Assembly: GCA_023387935.1 (NCBI GenBank) | Contig: JAEWHG010000023.1 | Location: 1 to 5,225, forward strand | Direction of reading: 5' to 3' | From: Bacillota bacterium | GTDB lineage: Bacteria > Bacillota > Clostridia > Peptostreptococcales > Natronincolaceae | DNA: 5,225 nt | In this document: one piece after another, positions 1 to 5,225 of the stretch | Numbering within the stretch: the stretch's first letter is position 1 | How the letters are laid out: each line of letters opens with the position of its first letter | Notes under the pieces: model-generated | What the model saw: only the letters and a program-made list of their open reading frames with translations | What the model was told of the DNA's origin: nothing | The model's database searches: none | Program-made: the position numbers and the translations under genes

Positions 1-502
1 TAGGAAACGCTAGGTCTAATCCCCATTTTTGTGGATCAATTTGATTTCCAATTATTCCCCCAAGAAGCGAAGATAAAACCCAAGCAATATAAAAAGTACC
101 AATAACAACTGCAAAGTAAAGAGGATCTGGTCCATATTTTTCAAACCTAGAACTTCCTAAAACAAAAGGTTCATCTGATACTCCAAAAGCTAGTAGCCAC
201 CTCCACTTCTTAGCAGGGGCAATACCTTCCGCAAGAGCAGCTCCATATAACAAGTTGCGCAAGTTTAGCAAAACTCCGGTAATCAGTACACTTACAATAC
301 TTCCCCCTGCGGCTAACATTCCAACAGCTACCATTTGTAAAGAGCCCGAAAATACTAACAACGACATTGCGACGATACTCACTAAAGTAAAATTAGCTTG
401 AGTTGCAAGTACTCCATAGGACACGCCATATGCTCCAATGGCAATCGCAAGTGGTAAAGCTTCCATGAAACCAGTTTTTATCGTTCCTTTTTTTTCATCC
501 AT
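1..502 (-). CDS. azlC: AzlC-family branched-chain amino acid permease (partial, 3' end outside window)
   Basis: AzlC is the large membrane subunit of the AzlCD-type exporter, which moves branched-chain amino acids and their analogues out of the cell. The partner AzlD is small and would be expected just downstream, outside the window. The minus strand reads open from ATG at 502 to the left edge, giving 167 residues of a family that usually has about 230 to 240. Visible family landmarks are an N-terminal FMEALPLAIAIGAYGVSYG helix (residues 12-30), FSGSLQM (51-57) where relatives carry an SGAxQF-like motif, NLRNLLYGAAL (80-90) and FGVSDEPFVLG (106-116), with hydrophobic segments between them. 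The start is supported by AGGGGG at about 512-517, nine bases upstream. The gene diverges from an XRE-cupin regulator, a common arrangement for azlC. Substrate specificity is inferred from the family, not seen. Confidence 0.88.
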   Translation of the reverse strand, partial: MDEKKGTIKTGFMEALPLAIAIGAYGVSYGVLATQANFTLVSIVAMSLLVFSGSLQMVAVGMLAAGGSIVSVLITGVLLNLRNLLYGAALAEGIAPAKKWRWLLAFGVSDEPFVLGSSRFEKYGPDPLYFAVVIGTFYIAWVLSSLLGGIIGNQIDPQKWGLDLAFP

Positions 503-562
503 ATGAATAATCCCCCTTATTTTTTCTTCAAATATTGACTACTTAGAGTAAAATTAATAGCG

Positions 563-572
563 ATAATACCAC
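563..572 (-). promoter_or_regulatory. Putative extended -10 promoter element of azlC
   Basis: Read on the minus strand this is GTGGTATTAT, that is a TATTAT hexamer (568-563) preceded by TGG, fitting the extended -10 (TGn) pattern of vegetative promoters. No good -35 hexamer lies 16 to 18 bp upstream, which is tolerated when the -10 is extended. Transcription would begin near 556, leaving a leader of about 54 nt before the azlC ATG. The site overlaps the left arm of the CCACACC/GGTGTGG inverted repeat, so a bound regulator could block it. Confidence 0.5.
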
Positions 573-609
573 ACCTATATATAAATAAAAATATTAACAT
601 ATGGTGTGG
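569..609. repeat. Inverted repeat CCACACC / GGTGTGG between the divergent promoters
   Basis: Perfect 7-bp arms at 569-575 and 603-609 are separated by 27 bp of nearly pure A/T. The arm centres are 34 bp apart, a little over three helical turns, so both would face roughly the same side of the DNA. The GC-rich arms stand out in an otherwise AT-only stretch. A role as operator for the neighbouring regulator is inferred. Confidence 0.5.
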
Positions 610-621
610 AAAAATATTAAT

Positions 622-631
622 GTGGTATAAT
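622..631 (+). promoter_or_regulatory. Putative extended -10 promoter element of the XRE-cupin regulator gene
   Basis: GTGGTATAAT contains a perfect TATAAT (626-631) with TGG in front, an extended -10. The -35 region is poor. Start of transcription would fall near 638, giving a leader of about 115 nt. It matches the azlC element on the other strand at nine of ten positions, so the two promoters are mirror images facing outward. A competing weaker candidate is TATAAT at 701-706 with TTAAAA at 679-684 (16-bp spacer), which would put the start near 713. Confidence 0.5.
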
Positions 632-673
632 ATAATTAACTTTTTGTTTATTATAACATATAAACCTACGCTC

Positions 674-689
674 GTATATTAAAATATAC
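674..689. promoter_or_regulatory. 16-bp perfect palindrome, candidate operator
   Basis: GTATATT-AA-AATATAC is perfectly symmetric, with 7-bp arms and a 2-bp centre. It lies in the leader of the regulator gene and overlaps the -35 of the alternative promoter (679-684). Dimeric XRE-family proteins bind short palindromes of this kind, so autoregulation is plausible. Chance symmetry in AT-rich DNA is a real alternative. Confidence 0.4.
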
Positions 690-753
690 TTTCAGTTAAT
701 TATAATTGCATAAATAACTTAAATACTACGTCTTTATATTAAAGGAGGAAAAA

Positions 754-1326
754 ATGAATACGGAAAAATCTTGGGATGAAGTAAATGTAGGCAAACGTAT
801 CGGAACCAATCTACGTCAATTTCGAATGAATAAAGGAATGAGTCTAGAATCTTTAGCTAATCAAATCGAAGTGAGCAAATTAACCTTAATAAAAATAGAA
901 AGTGGGGAAGCCAACCCTACATTGTCCGTTATCTGGAAAATTGCAAATGGTCTAAATATCCCCATAAGCGCCCTATTATCTATAGAATCAAATGTCTCAA
1001 TTGCTCGAAAGAAAGATGGTCTAAAACTGAGTAGCTCTAACGACATATTAGTCGTTGAGCCCCTATTTAATTCCCATAGCTTGCTTGAATTTTATCGGGG
1101 TTACTTAAAACCTGAAGGAGAATACGTTTCCGAACCACATCCACTAGGTGTTGTAGAATTTGTTACCGTTATGTCTGGTCAGTTGACAGTAGATATAGAC
1201 GGAGATATTTATCACTTAGATGAGCACGATTCAATTCGTTTCAAAGGGGATCTTTCACATAAGTATATCAACTCCTCATCATCCGTAACAATTTTACACT
1301 TTGTCATTTCTTATAATAATATATAA
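754..1326 (+). CDS. XRE-family transcriptional regulator with C-terminal cupin sensor domain
   Basis: This 190-residue protein is a two-domain DNA-binding regulator. Residues about 16-73 form an XRE-type helix-turn-helix: RIGTNLRQFRMNKGMSLESLA, then the recognition helix region SKLTLIKIESGEANPT (41-56) and LSVIWKIANGLNIPISALL. Residues about 115-187 form a cupin_2 beta barrel (YLKPEGEYVSEPHPLGVVEF, then GQLTVDIDGDIYHLDEHDSI). His129, Glu135 and His169 could be metal or ligand contacts, but the usual HxH pair of the first cupin motif is reduced to a single His, so ligand type is open. The start is fixed by AAAGGAGG at 741-748, five bases before ATG. It is transcribed away from azlC, and regulators of this architecture often sit beside azlCD and other amino acid exporters. 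Likely role: ligand-responsive control of azlC and of itself (inference from position). Confidence 0.88.
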   Translation: MNTEKSWDEVNVGKRIGTNLRQFRMNKGMSLESLANQIEVSKLTLIKIESGEANPTLSVIWKIANGLNIPISALLSIESNVSIARKKDGLKLSSSNDILVVEPLFNSHSLLEFYRGYLKPEGEYVSEPHPLGVVEFVTVMSGQLTVDIDGDIYHLDEHDSIRFKGDLSHKYINSSSSVTILHFVISYNNI

Positions 1327-1364
1327 AAAAAGCTTCTAGTAAAGCATTATTAGGATGCTTTTTT
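1325..1364 (+). terminator. Intrinsic terminator of the regulator gene
   Basis: The transcript can fold into a long hairpin right after the stop codon. AAAAAAGC (1326-1333) pairs with GCTTTTTT (1357-1364), and TTCTAGTAA (1334-1342) pairs with TTATTAGGA (1347-1355) using two G-U pairs, with one bulged T at 1356 and an AGCA loop (1343-1346). The T run 1359-1364 follows the GC-containing part of the stem, as in rho-independent terminators. A shorter alternative stem, AAAGCAT/ATGCTTT (1341-1347 with 1355-1361), is also possible. Confidence 0.8.
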
Positions 1365-1377
1365 GAAACTCATTTAC

Positions 1378-1419
1378 GGAAAGTTCTTTTCTATTTAAAA
1401 CATTAAAGGAGAACTTTCC
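1378..1419. repeat. Inverted repeat with 10-bp perfect arms and no T-tract
   Basis: GGAAAGTTCT (1378-1387) is the exact reverse complement of AGAACTTTCC (1410-1419). Two G-T and one A-T pair (1388-1390 with 1407-1409) extend the stem in RNA, leaving an AT-rich loop of about 16 nt. It lies between two terminator-like hairpins and is not followed by a run of T, so it does not look like a terminator itself. Function unknown; a protein-binding site, an RNA 3'-end stabiliser or a decayed element are all possible. Confidence 0.6.
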
Positions 1420-1436
1420 TATTCGTTATAAAAAAG

Positions 1437-1486
1437 CCCTATAGGGTGGACCTTCATACGGTCTACTCTATAGGGTATATTTTTTT
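1437..1486 (+). terminator. Strong terminator-like hairpin between the regulator and the ger operon
   Basis: CCCTATAGGGTGGACC (1437-1452) pairs with GGTCTACTCTATAGGG (1460-1475) along all 16 positions around a 7-nt loop. Two of the pairs are G-U in the plus-strand RNA and would be A-C mismatches in the minus-strand RNA. T7 follows at 1480-1486. The G-U asymmetry favours action on plus-strand transcription. Six A at 1430-1435 on the other side would let it also work on the minus strand, though no minus-strand gene is seen ending here. It backs up the first terminator and insulates the sporulation operon. Confidence 0.75.
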
Positions 1487-1602
1487 CATTTAGAAATTTA
1501 GGATTTGATTACATATCTATATCTTTACAGTATCTATTTATTTTATCATTCTTTAGCAAAGATGGTTATCATCGCTGATTTTCTCTTTTATAACATCATA
1601 GG
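1487..1602. other. Non-coding stretch with no recognised element
   Basis: This is the AT-rich remainder of the roughly 330-bp gap between the regulator and the ger operon, lying after the second terminator and before the sigma-G-like promoter. No open frame with a credible ribosome binding site, no long repeat and no RNA gene was recognised. A 4-bp hairpin (GATG/CATC around 1561-1573) is too weak to call. Confidence 0.6.
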
Positions 1603-1633
1603 TGAATATATTCAACAATAGTATCAAATAATA
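1603..1633 (+). promoter_or_regulatory. Putative sigma-G (forespore) promoter of the ger operon
   Basis: TGAATA at 1603-1608 fits the sigma-G -35 (G-H-A-T-R, here GAATA at 1604-1608). Exactly 18 bp later AATAATA (1627-1633) fits the -10 CATWMTA at six of seven positions, missing only the leading C. Germinant-receptor operons are known to be transcribed by sigma-G in the forespore. A start near 1640 would place the ribosome binding site (1655-1662) about 15 nt into the message. No vegetative-type promoter of comparable quality was seen here. Confidence 0.65.
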
Positions 1634-1654
1634 GACGTATTAATCTTAATAGCT

Positions 1655-1669
1655 GGAGTGATAAAATTG
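1655..1669 (+). promoter_or_regulatory. Ribosome binding site that decides the A-subunit start (TTG at 1667)
   Basis: GGAGTGAT at 1655-1662 resembles the anti-16S sequence GGAGGTGAT with one G missing. Its GGAG core lies 8 nt before TTG at 1667, a normal distance. The longer frame would use GTG at 1658, but that codon is embedded in the same Shine-Dalgarno sequence and has no other purine-rich site upstream. No in-frame ATG occurs nearby. Confidence 0.65.
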
Positions 1670-3196
1670 GGTTTATTTGATAAATTTAAGAATTTTAAAT
1701 CAAACTGTACTATAGATTCCAAAGTAAATATTGAAAACAGCATAAATATCTCTAAAAAACTCAATGAAAATGCTACTTATCTTAAAGATCTGTTTAAAGA
1801 TAGTAGTGACATTGTATTTAGAGAGTTAAAAAAAACTCTTGGTGATTGCGCAATCCTTTTAGTTTTTACCGATGGTCTTATTAACAGTACAATAGTTAAT
1901 GAAAGTATTATTAAGCCAATTAATTTTTACGATGGATTAAACAGCACCTCTGATATAAACATCAACACACTACAAGATATTATTTTAATTAACAGTCTAA
2001 AAACCACAAAAAAATTTGATGAAGTTATTCATAGTATTTTATCTGGAGAAACAGTGCTATTTATAGATGGATGCGAAGAAGCTCTCTTGCTAAATACTCG
2101 AGGTTGGGAATCAAGAGCAGTACAAGAATCTTCAGTGGAAAGTGTTATAAGAGGACCTAAGGAAGGTTTTGTTGAAGATATACGTACCAATACAGCTATG
2201 ATTAGGCGAAAACTTAAGGACCCTAGTTTAAAAATCAAAGGTTTACAGATGGGGTCTAGGAGTAATACTAGTATAGCAGTACTATATATGAATGATATCG
2301 TTAACCAAGAAGTTCTCCAATGTGCCCTCAATAAATTAGAAAAAATTGAAATTGATGGGATATTCGATACAGGTTATATTGAACAATTCTTAGAGGGAAA
2401 TCCTTGGTCGGTCTTTCCTCAAATGCAAATAACAGAGCGTCCCGATAAAGTTTGCGGTAACTTATTAGGGGGACGAATAGCTATTTTAGTTGATGGGTCC
2501 CCTGATGCCCTTATATTTCCAGTGGGATTAGTACAGTTTTTACAATCTCCTGAAGATTATTATGAAAGATTTATTTATTCAAACATAATGCGTTTTATTC
2601 GGTTTATAGGTTTTTTTATCGCTTCAACATTTCCAGCAATTTATGTTGCAATTACAACATTTCACCACGATTTACTTCCAGCAGATTTTGTACTAGGTAT
2701 TGCAAGAAGTAGGTTAGAAGTTCCATTTCCGCCAGTTATAGAAGCTCTCTTGATGGAAGGTACCATAGAACTTCTAAGGGAAGCTAGTGCTCGCCTTCCA
2801 TCTAAAATTGGACAAACAATTGGTATTGTAGGAGCACTCGTAATAGGAGATGCAGCAGTTAAGGCTGGCATAATAAGTTCTATAATGGTAGTCGTTGTAG
2901 CTATTACTGCTATTGGATCTTATATATTTCCTCACTTTAGCACTTCATATTCTATTCGATTTATTCGATTACCTATGATTTTAATGGCATCGACCTTTGG
3001 CGCTTTTGGGATCGTAATCACTTGGGCTTGGCTTATTGCTCATATGTGCAAATTAAACTCTTTCGGTCACCCTTTTTTGGAGCCATTTGCTCCAATTAAT
3101 ACGAAGGCTATGAAAGATGCTGTTTTCCGTGCACCTATATGGGATCTAGTAAGTCCTCCTTATTCAGCATCAAGTAAAAATAAGAAAAAAAGATAG
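1667..3196 (+). CDS. Spore germinant receptor A subunit (GerA/GerAA family)
   Basis: This is the A subunit of a GerA-type nutrient germinant receptor in the spore inner membrane, which works with the B and C subunits to start germination. From TTG at 1667 it has 509 residues (512 from GTG at 1658), close to family length. Residues 1 to about 305 form the soluble N-terminal domain with the conserved SGETVLFIDG (from 126), RGPKEGF (162-168) and NPWSVFPQ stretches. The membrane part follows: a helix at about 313-334, the PFP motif in EVPFPPVIEALLMEGTIE (PFPP at 353-356), a GIVGALVIGDAAVKAG segment (386-401), and helices at about 403-423 and 437-460. A short FRAPIWDLV tail ends in basic residues. 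A subunits of this family form oligomeric channels thought to release cations early in germination (family knowledge). The next gene starts 16 bp downstream. The germinant cannot be read from the sequence. Confidence 0.95.
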   Translation: MGLFDKFKNFKSNCTIDSKVNIENSINISKKLNENATYLKDLFKDSSDIVFRELKKTLGDCAILLVFTDGLINSTIVNESIIKPINFYDGLNSTSDININTLQDIILINSLKTTKKFDEVIHSILSGETVLFIDGCEEALLLNTRGWESRAVQESSVESVIRGPKEGFVEDIRTNTAMIRRKLKDPSLKIKGLQMGSRSNTSIAVLYMNDIVNQEVLQCALNKLEKIEIDGIFDTGYIEQFLEGNPWSVFPQMQITERPDKVCGNLLGGRIAILVDGSPDALIFPVGLVQFLQSPEDYYERFIYSNIMRFIRFIGFFIASTFPAIYVAITTFHHDLLPADFVLGIARSRLEVPFPPVIEALLMEGTIELLREASARLPSKIGQTIGIVGALVIGDAAVKAGIISSIMVVVVAITAIGSYIFPHFSTSYSIRFIRLPMILMASTFGAFGIVITWAWLIAHMCKLNSFGHPFLEPFAPINTKAMKDAVFRAPIWDLVSPPYSASSKNKKKR

Positions 3197-3212
3197 AATA
3201 GAGGTAACCTTT

Positions 3213-4319
3213 ATGATTAGAAAATACGGAACTGGTGATATATCATCAGGTCAATGCTATATCATGCTTATCAATATTATGGTTGGGACTGGAATTTTAA
3301 GTCTTGCTAGATCTGTTGCGATCATATCTAAACAGGATGCTTGGATTTCTGTTATACTTAGTGGTATTTGTATTTGCTGTGTTACAGGAATAATCGTTTT
3401 ACTATCTAGTAAATTTCCTGAACATACCTTCTTAGAATATGCTTCTATTTTATTAACTAAACCTATAGCTTATATGATTATTTTTCTTTATGGGGTATAT
3501 GCAGTTTTAACTGCCTCTTTAATCATTAGAATTGCATGCGATATGATTAATACATGGTTTTTACTTAGAACACCATTATTTGTAATTTCTTTTATTATTG
3601 TATCTTCAATTATATATATTACAAAGGATGGACTAACCCTTGTAGGACGTTTTAATGAGATTGTTATTCTTTCAATTGTTCCGTTTATATTATTAATTTT
3701 CCCTTCCCTTTCGAAAGCCTCTATATTAAACTTAATGCCCATAGGTGGAAGCGGTTTTACTAATATCATTAAAGGTACAATTCCTGCTTTCTACGCTTTT
3801 GGAGGTTATGAAGTTCTTTTTCTTATATATCCCTACATATCTAATAAAAATAAAAACAACTTAAGAAATTCTGTATTATCTGTTTTTTTTGTTACATTAT
3901 TATATGTCAGTATTGTAGCCAGTCAGGTTGCACTATTTGGCTATCAAGAAATAGCTGATATTTTATATCCCTCTATCGACTATCTTGATGTTTTAGATTT
4001 TCCTATTATTGTACGTATTGAAATTTTCTTTACATTTTTCTGGATTTTCACAGTGCTAGGTACAATTGCTGTGCAGTATATAGCTGGGTGCATTGCTTTT
4101 CGTTCGATCTTCAAAACAAGAAAAATAAGTAACTATGTATACATCTTATCACCAATCGTATTTGCTCTTTCTTTGTTTCCTAAAAACTCTTTGGAGGTTC
4201 AATCATTCGCTAAAGTAATGGGAAAAGCAAATATTGGATTTGGAATTATGCTTCCTTTCCTACTTCTACTTATATATATAGCAAAGAGAAAGAAGGTTCA
4301 TTATGAAAAAGATATGTAA
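3213..4319 (+). CDS. Spore germinant receptor B subunit (GerB/GerAB family, APC superfamily)
   Basis: This 368-residue integral membrane protein is the germinant-binding subunit of the receptor. It belongs to the spore-germination branch of the amino acid/polyamine/organocation superfamily, and its relatives bind amino acids within the helix bundle. About ten membrane helices are visible: 14-34, 44-64, 84-106, 121-137, 147-164, 187-207, 219-241, 270-292, 307-323 and 340-357. Typical landmarks are the broken helix 1 (VGTGILSLAR, 24-33), the helix 6 signature FYAFGGYEVLFLIYPYI (193-209), and the stretch SIDYLDVLDFPIIVRIEIFF (254-273) leading into helix 8. It is of full family length. ATG at 3213 follows AGAGGT (3200-3205) at a 7-nt gap. 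The end overlaps the C-subunit start by 17 bp, which suggests translational coupling. Ligand identity (amino acid, nucleoside or sugar) is not readable by eye. Confidence 0.95.
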   Translation: MIRKYGTGDISSGQCYIMLINIMVGTGILSLARSVAIISKQDAWISVILSGICICCVTGIIVLLSSKFPEHTFLEYASILLTKPIAYMIIFLYGVYAVLTASLIIRIACDMINTWFLLRTPLFVISFIIVSSIIYITKDGLTLVGRFNEIVILSIVPFILLIFPSLSKASILNLMPIGGSGFTNIIKGTIPAFYAFGGYEVLFLIYPYISNKNKNNLRNSVLSVFFVTLLYVSIVASQVALFGYQEIADILYPSIDYLDVLDFPIIVRIEIFFTFFWIFTVLGTIAVQYIAGCIAFRSIFKTRKISNYVYILSPIVFALSLFPKNSLEVQSFAKVMGKANIGFGIMLPFLLLLIYIAKRKKVHYEKDM

Positions 4320-5225
4320 ATTAATATCACTTATACTAATATGTGTACTTTTATCTTCCTGCTGGGATGCAAAAAAATTGGATGATTTATATTTGGTTTA
4401 TGGTATTGGAATAGATATTAGCAAAGAAAATCCGTCAAAATACCTAATTAGTATAGCAGCTCCAACTGTCGACCCAGAAGCTAAAGAGCGTAGAATAGAA
4501 ATTTCCGGCGAAGGAACTTCTATTAAGGATGCTCAGGATAACATCCAAAATAAAGCAGCTAGACATATTACTTATTCAAATACAAAGGTGTTTTTTATTA
4601 GTGAAGATGTGGCTAAAAAAGGTGTTAAAGCACATATAGATTCTCTCCTTAGGGACCCAGAAGGCAATGGAACAATTAGACCTGTAGTAGCTGAAGGGAG
4701 AGCCGATGATCTGATGAAAGTAGAACCCATATCTAGCCCCCTGGTCACCATATATATATCGAATATGTTAAGAGAAAGTTATTTGCTATCAACAATCCCA
4801 TATACAACGATACAAAACTTTAATCATGCTTTAAAAACTGATGGAATAGAACCTGTAATGCCTTATGTAAAGTATGGAAACAAATCTGGCGAATTTTTAA
4901 TTAATAGTATCGGTTTATTTAAAAATGATAAGATGATAGGCATGCTTGAAGAAATTGAAAGTTTAATCTTTATGATGCTAACTGGAGAAATACACAGCAG
5001 TTTTATAACCTTTCCATTGGAAGATATGGATGAAAGCTCAGTTTCAACCCTAAAAATTGTTAGGGGAAATAGTAAAATTAAAACAGAAATCAAGGATTCT
5101 AGATTGCATATTTCCCAAGAAATTTCTCTAGTGACCCAGATTTCTGAGTATACTTCTTCAGAATCAATTCAGGATAAAAAGATTATTCAGAATATGGAAA
5201 ATGCTGCAAATCTTTATTTAGAATC
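4303..5225 (+). CDS. Spore germinant receptor C subunit, lipoprotein (GerC/GerAC family; partial, 3' end outside window)
   Basis: This is the lipoprotein subunit of the germinant receptor, anchored on the outer face of the spore inner membrane. The frame stays open from ATG at 4303 to the right edge, giving 307 residues of a family usually near 370 to 400. A lipoprotein signal peptide occupies residues 1-19: MKK, a hydrophobic core of Leu and Ile, then lipobox LSSC with Cys20 as the diacylglycerol site. It is followed by WDAKKLDDLYLVYGIGID, the typical start of the mature GerC fold. The N-terminal GerAC domain runs to about residue 190 (TYSNTKVFFISEDVAKKGV at 92-110, LLRDPE at 116-121). The C-terminal domain begins near 210 and is cut. 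ATG lies six bases after AGAAGG (4291-4296), inside the end of the B gene with a 17-bp overlap. No stop or frameshift was found. Confidence 0.94.
   Translation, partial: MKKICKLISLILICVLLSSCWDAKKLDDLYLVYGIGIDISKENPSKYLISIAAPTVDPEAKERRIEISGEGTSIKDAQDNIQNKAARHITYSNTKVFFISEDVAKKGVKAHIDSLLRDPEGNGTIRPVVAEGRADDLMKVEPISSPLVTIYISNMLRESYLLSTIPYTTIQNFNHALKTDGIEPVMPYVKYGNKSGEFLINSIGLFKNDKMIGMLEEIESLIFMMLTGEIHSSFITFPLEDMDESSVSTLKIVRGNSKIKTEIKDSRLHISQEISLVTQISEYTSSESIQDKKIIQNMENAANLYLE

Larger units (their letters stand above)
503..753. promoter_or_regulatory. Divergent control region between azlC and its putative regulator
   Basis: This very AT-rich 251-bp gap separates two divergent genes and must hold both promoters. 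It contains mirrored GTGGTATWAT elements (563-572 on minus, 622-631 on plus), an inverted repeat CCACACC/GGTGTGG (569-575 and 603-609), a 16-bp palindrome (674-689), a repeated AATATTAA..TGTGG block (590-609 and 613-625) and an imperfect 18-bp direct repeat (666-683 and 726-743). No open frame with a credible ribosome binding site was seen other than those of the flanking genes. Operator function is inferred from position and symmetry. Confidence 0.7.

Noticed and set aside
638..753. Riboswitch or T-box in the regulator leader
   Set aside because: I found no T-box sequence, no conserved riboswitch core and no terminator hairpin before the start codon; the region is nearly all A/T.
861..1046. 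Minus-strand open frame of 61 codons inside the regulator gene
   Set aside because: It lies wholly within a well-supported gene, its protein has no recognisable features, and no promoter was seen for it; it is a shadow of the coding strand.
1403..1440. AAAGGAG at 1405-1411 as the ribosome binding site of a small gene in the gap
   Set aside because: No ATG, GTG or TTG follows at a usable distance; the sequence is better explained as part of the inverted repeat 1378-1419.
1365..1657. Mobile element, attachment site or CRISPR in the gap before the ger operon
   Set aside because: There is no transposase fragment, target-site duplication or regularly spaced repeat; the only repeats are single hairpins.
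2029..2331. Minus-strand open frame of 100 codons inside the A-subunit gene
   Set aside because: It is antisense to a highly conserved part of the GerA domain, and the product resembles no family I recognise.
2662..2871. Minus-strand open frame of 69 codons over the A-subunit membrane domain
   Set aside because: It is antisense to the conserved PFP region and explained by codon composition of the real gene.
3488..3769. Minus-strand open frame of 93 codons inside the B-subunit gene
   Set aside because: It is antisense to membrane helices of the B subunit; its apparent hydrophobic stretches mirror the coding strand.
4863..5093. Minus-strand open frame of 76 codons inside the C-subunit gene
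   Set aside because: The plus-strand C subunit reads through without a stop and has clear family motifs, so this frame is a shadow.

Overview
The window looks like a stretch of chromosome from a low-GC, endospore-forming Firmicute, most likely in the Bacillales. The reasons are its strong AT richness, strong purine-rich ribosome binding sites such as AAAGGAGG, and a GerA-type spore germinant-receptor operon in A-B-C order with a sigma-G-like promoter. Genus and species cannot be fixed from the sequence alone.

Left part (1 to about 1364): a divergent pair of genes. On the minus strand, cut by the left edge, is an AzlC-family permease, the large subunit of a branched-chain amino acid exporter. 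Facing away from it on the plus strand is a 190-residue regulator with an N-terminal XRE-type helix-turn-helix and a C-terminal cupin sensor domain. The 251 bp between them hold two mirrored promoter-like elements (GTGGTATWAT), a 7-bp inverted repeat, a 16-bp palindrome and a long leader. This suggests that the regulator controls the exporter and itself. The regulator ends in a strong intrinsic terminator.

Middle (1365 to about 1657): no gene. It holds two further hairpins. One is an unusual 10-bp-arm inverted repeat without a T-tract; the other is a 16-bp terminator-like stem followed by seven T. These insulate the left unit from the right one. The stretch ends in a sigma-G-type promoter just before the next gene.

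Right part (about 1658 to 5225): a tricistronic germinant-receptor operon. The A subunit has a soluble N-terminal domain plus a membrane domain with the PFP motif. The B subunit is a 10-helix APC-superfamily germinant-binding protein. The C subunit is a lipoprotein with a clear signal peptide and lipobox, cut by the right edge after 307 residues. A and B are 16 bp apart, and B and C overlap by 17 bp, so they are probably co-transcribed in the forespore. The three proteins assemble in the spore inner membrane and trigger germination when a nutrient binds.

Nothing in the window requires a new type of system. The points most worth a second look are the architecture of the divergent control region, the start codon of the A subunit, and the non-terminator inverted repeat.
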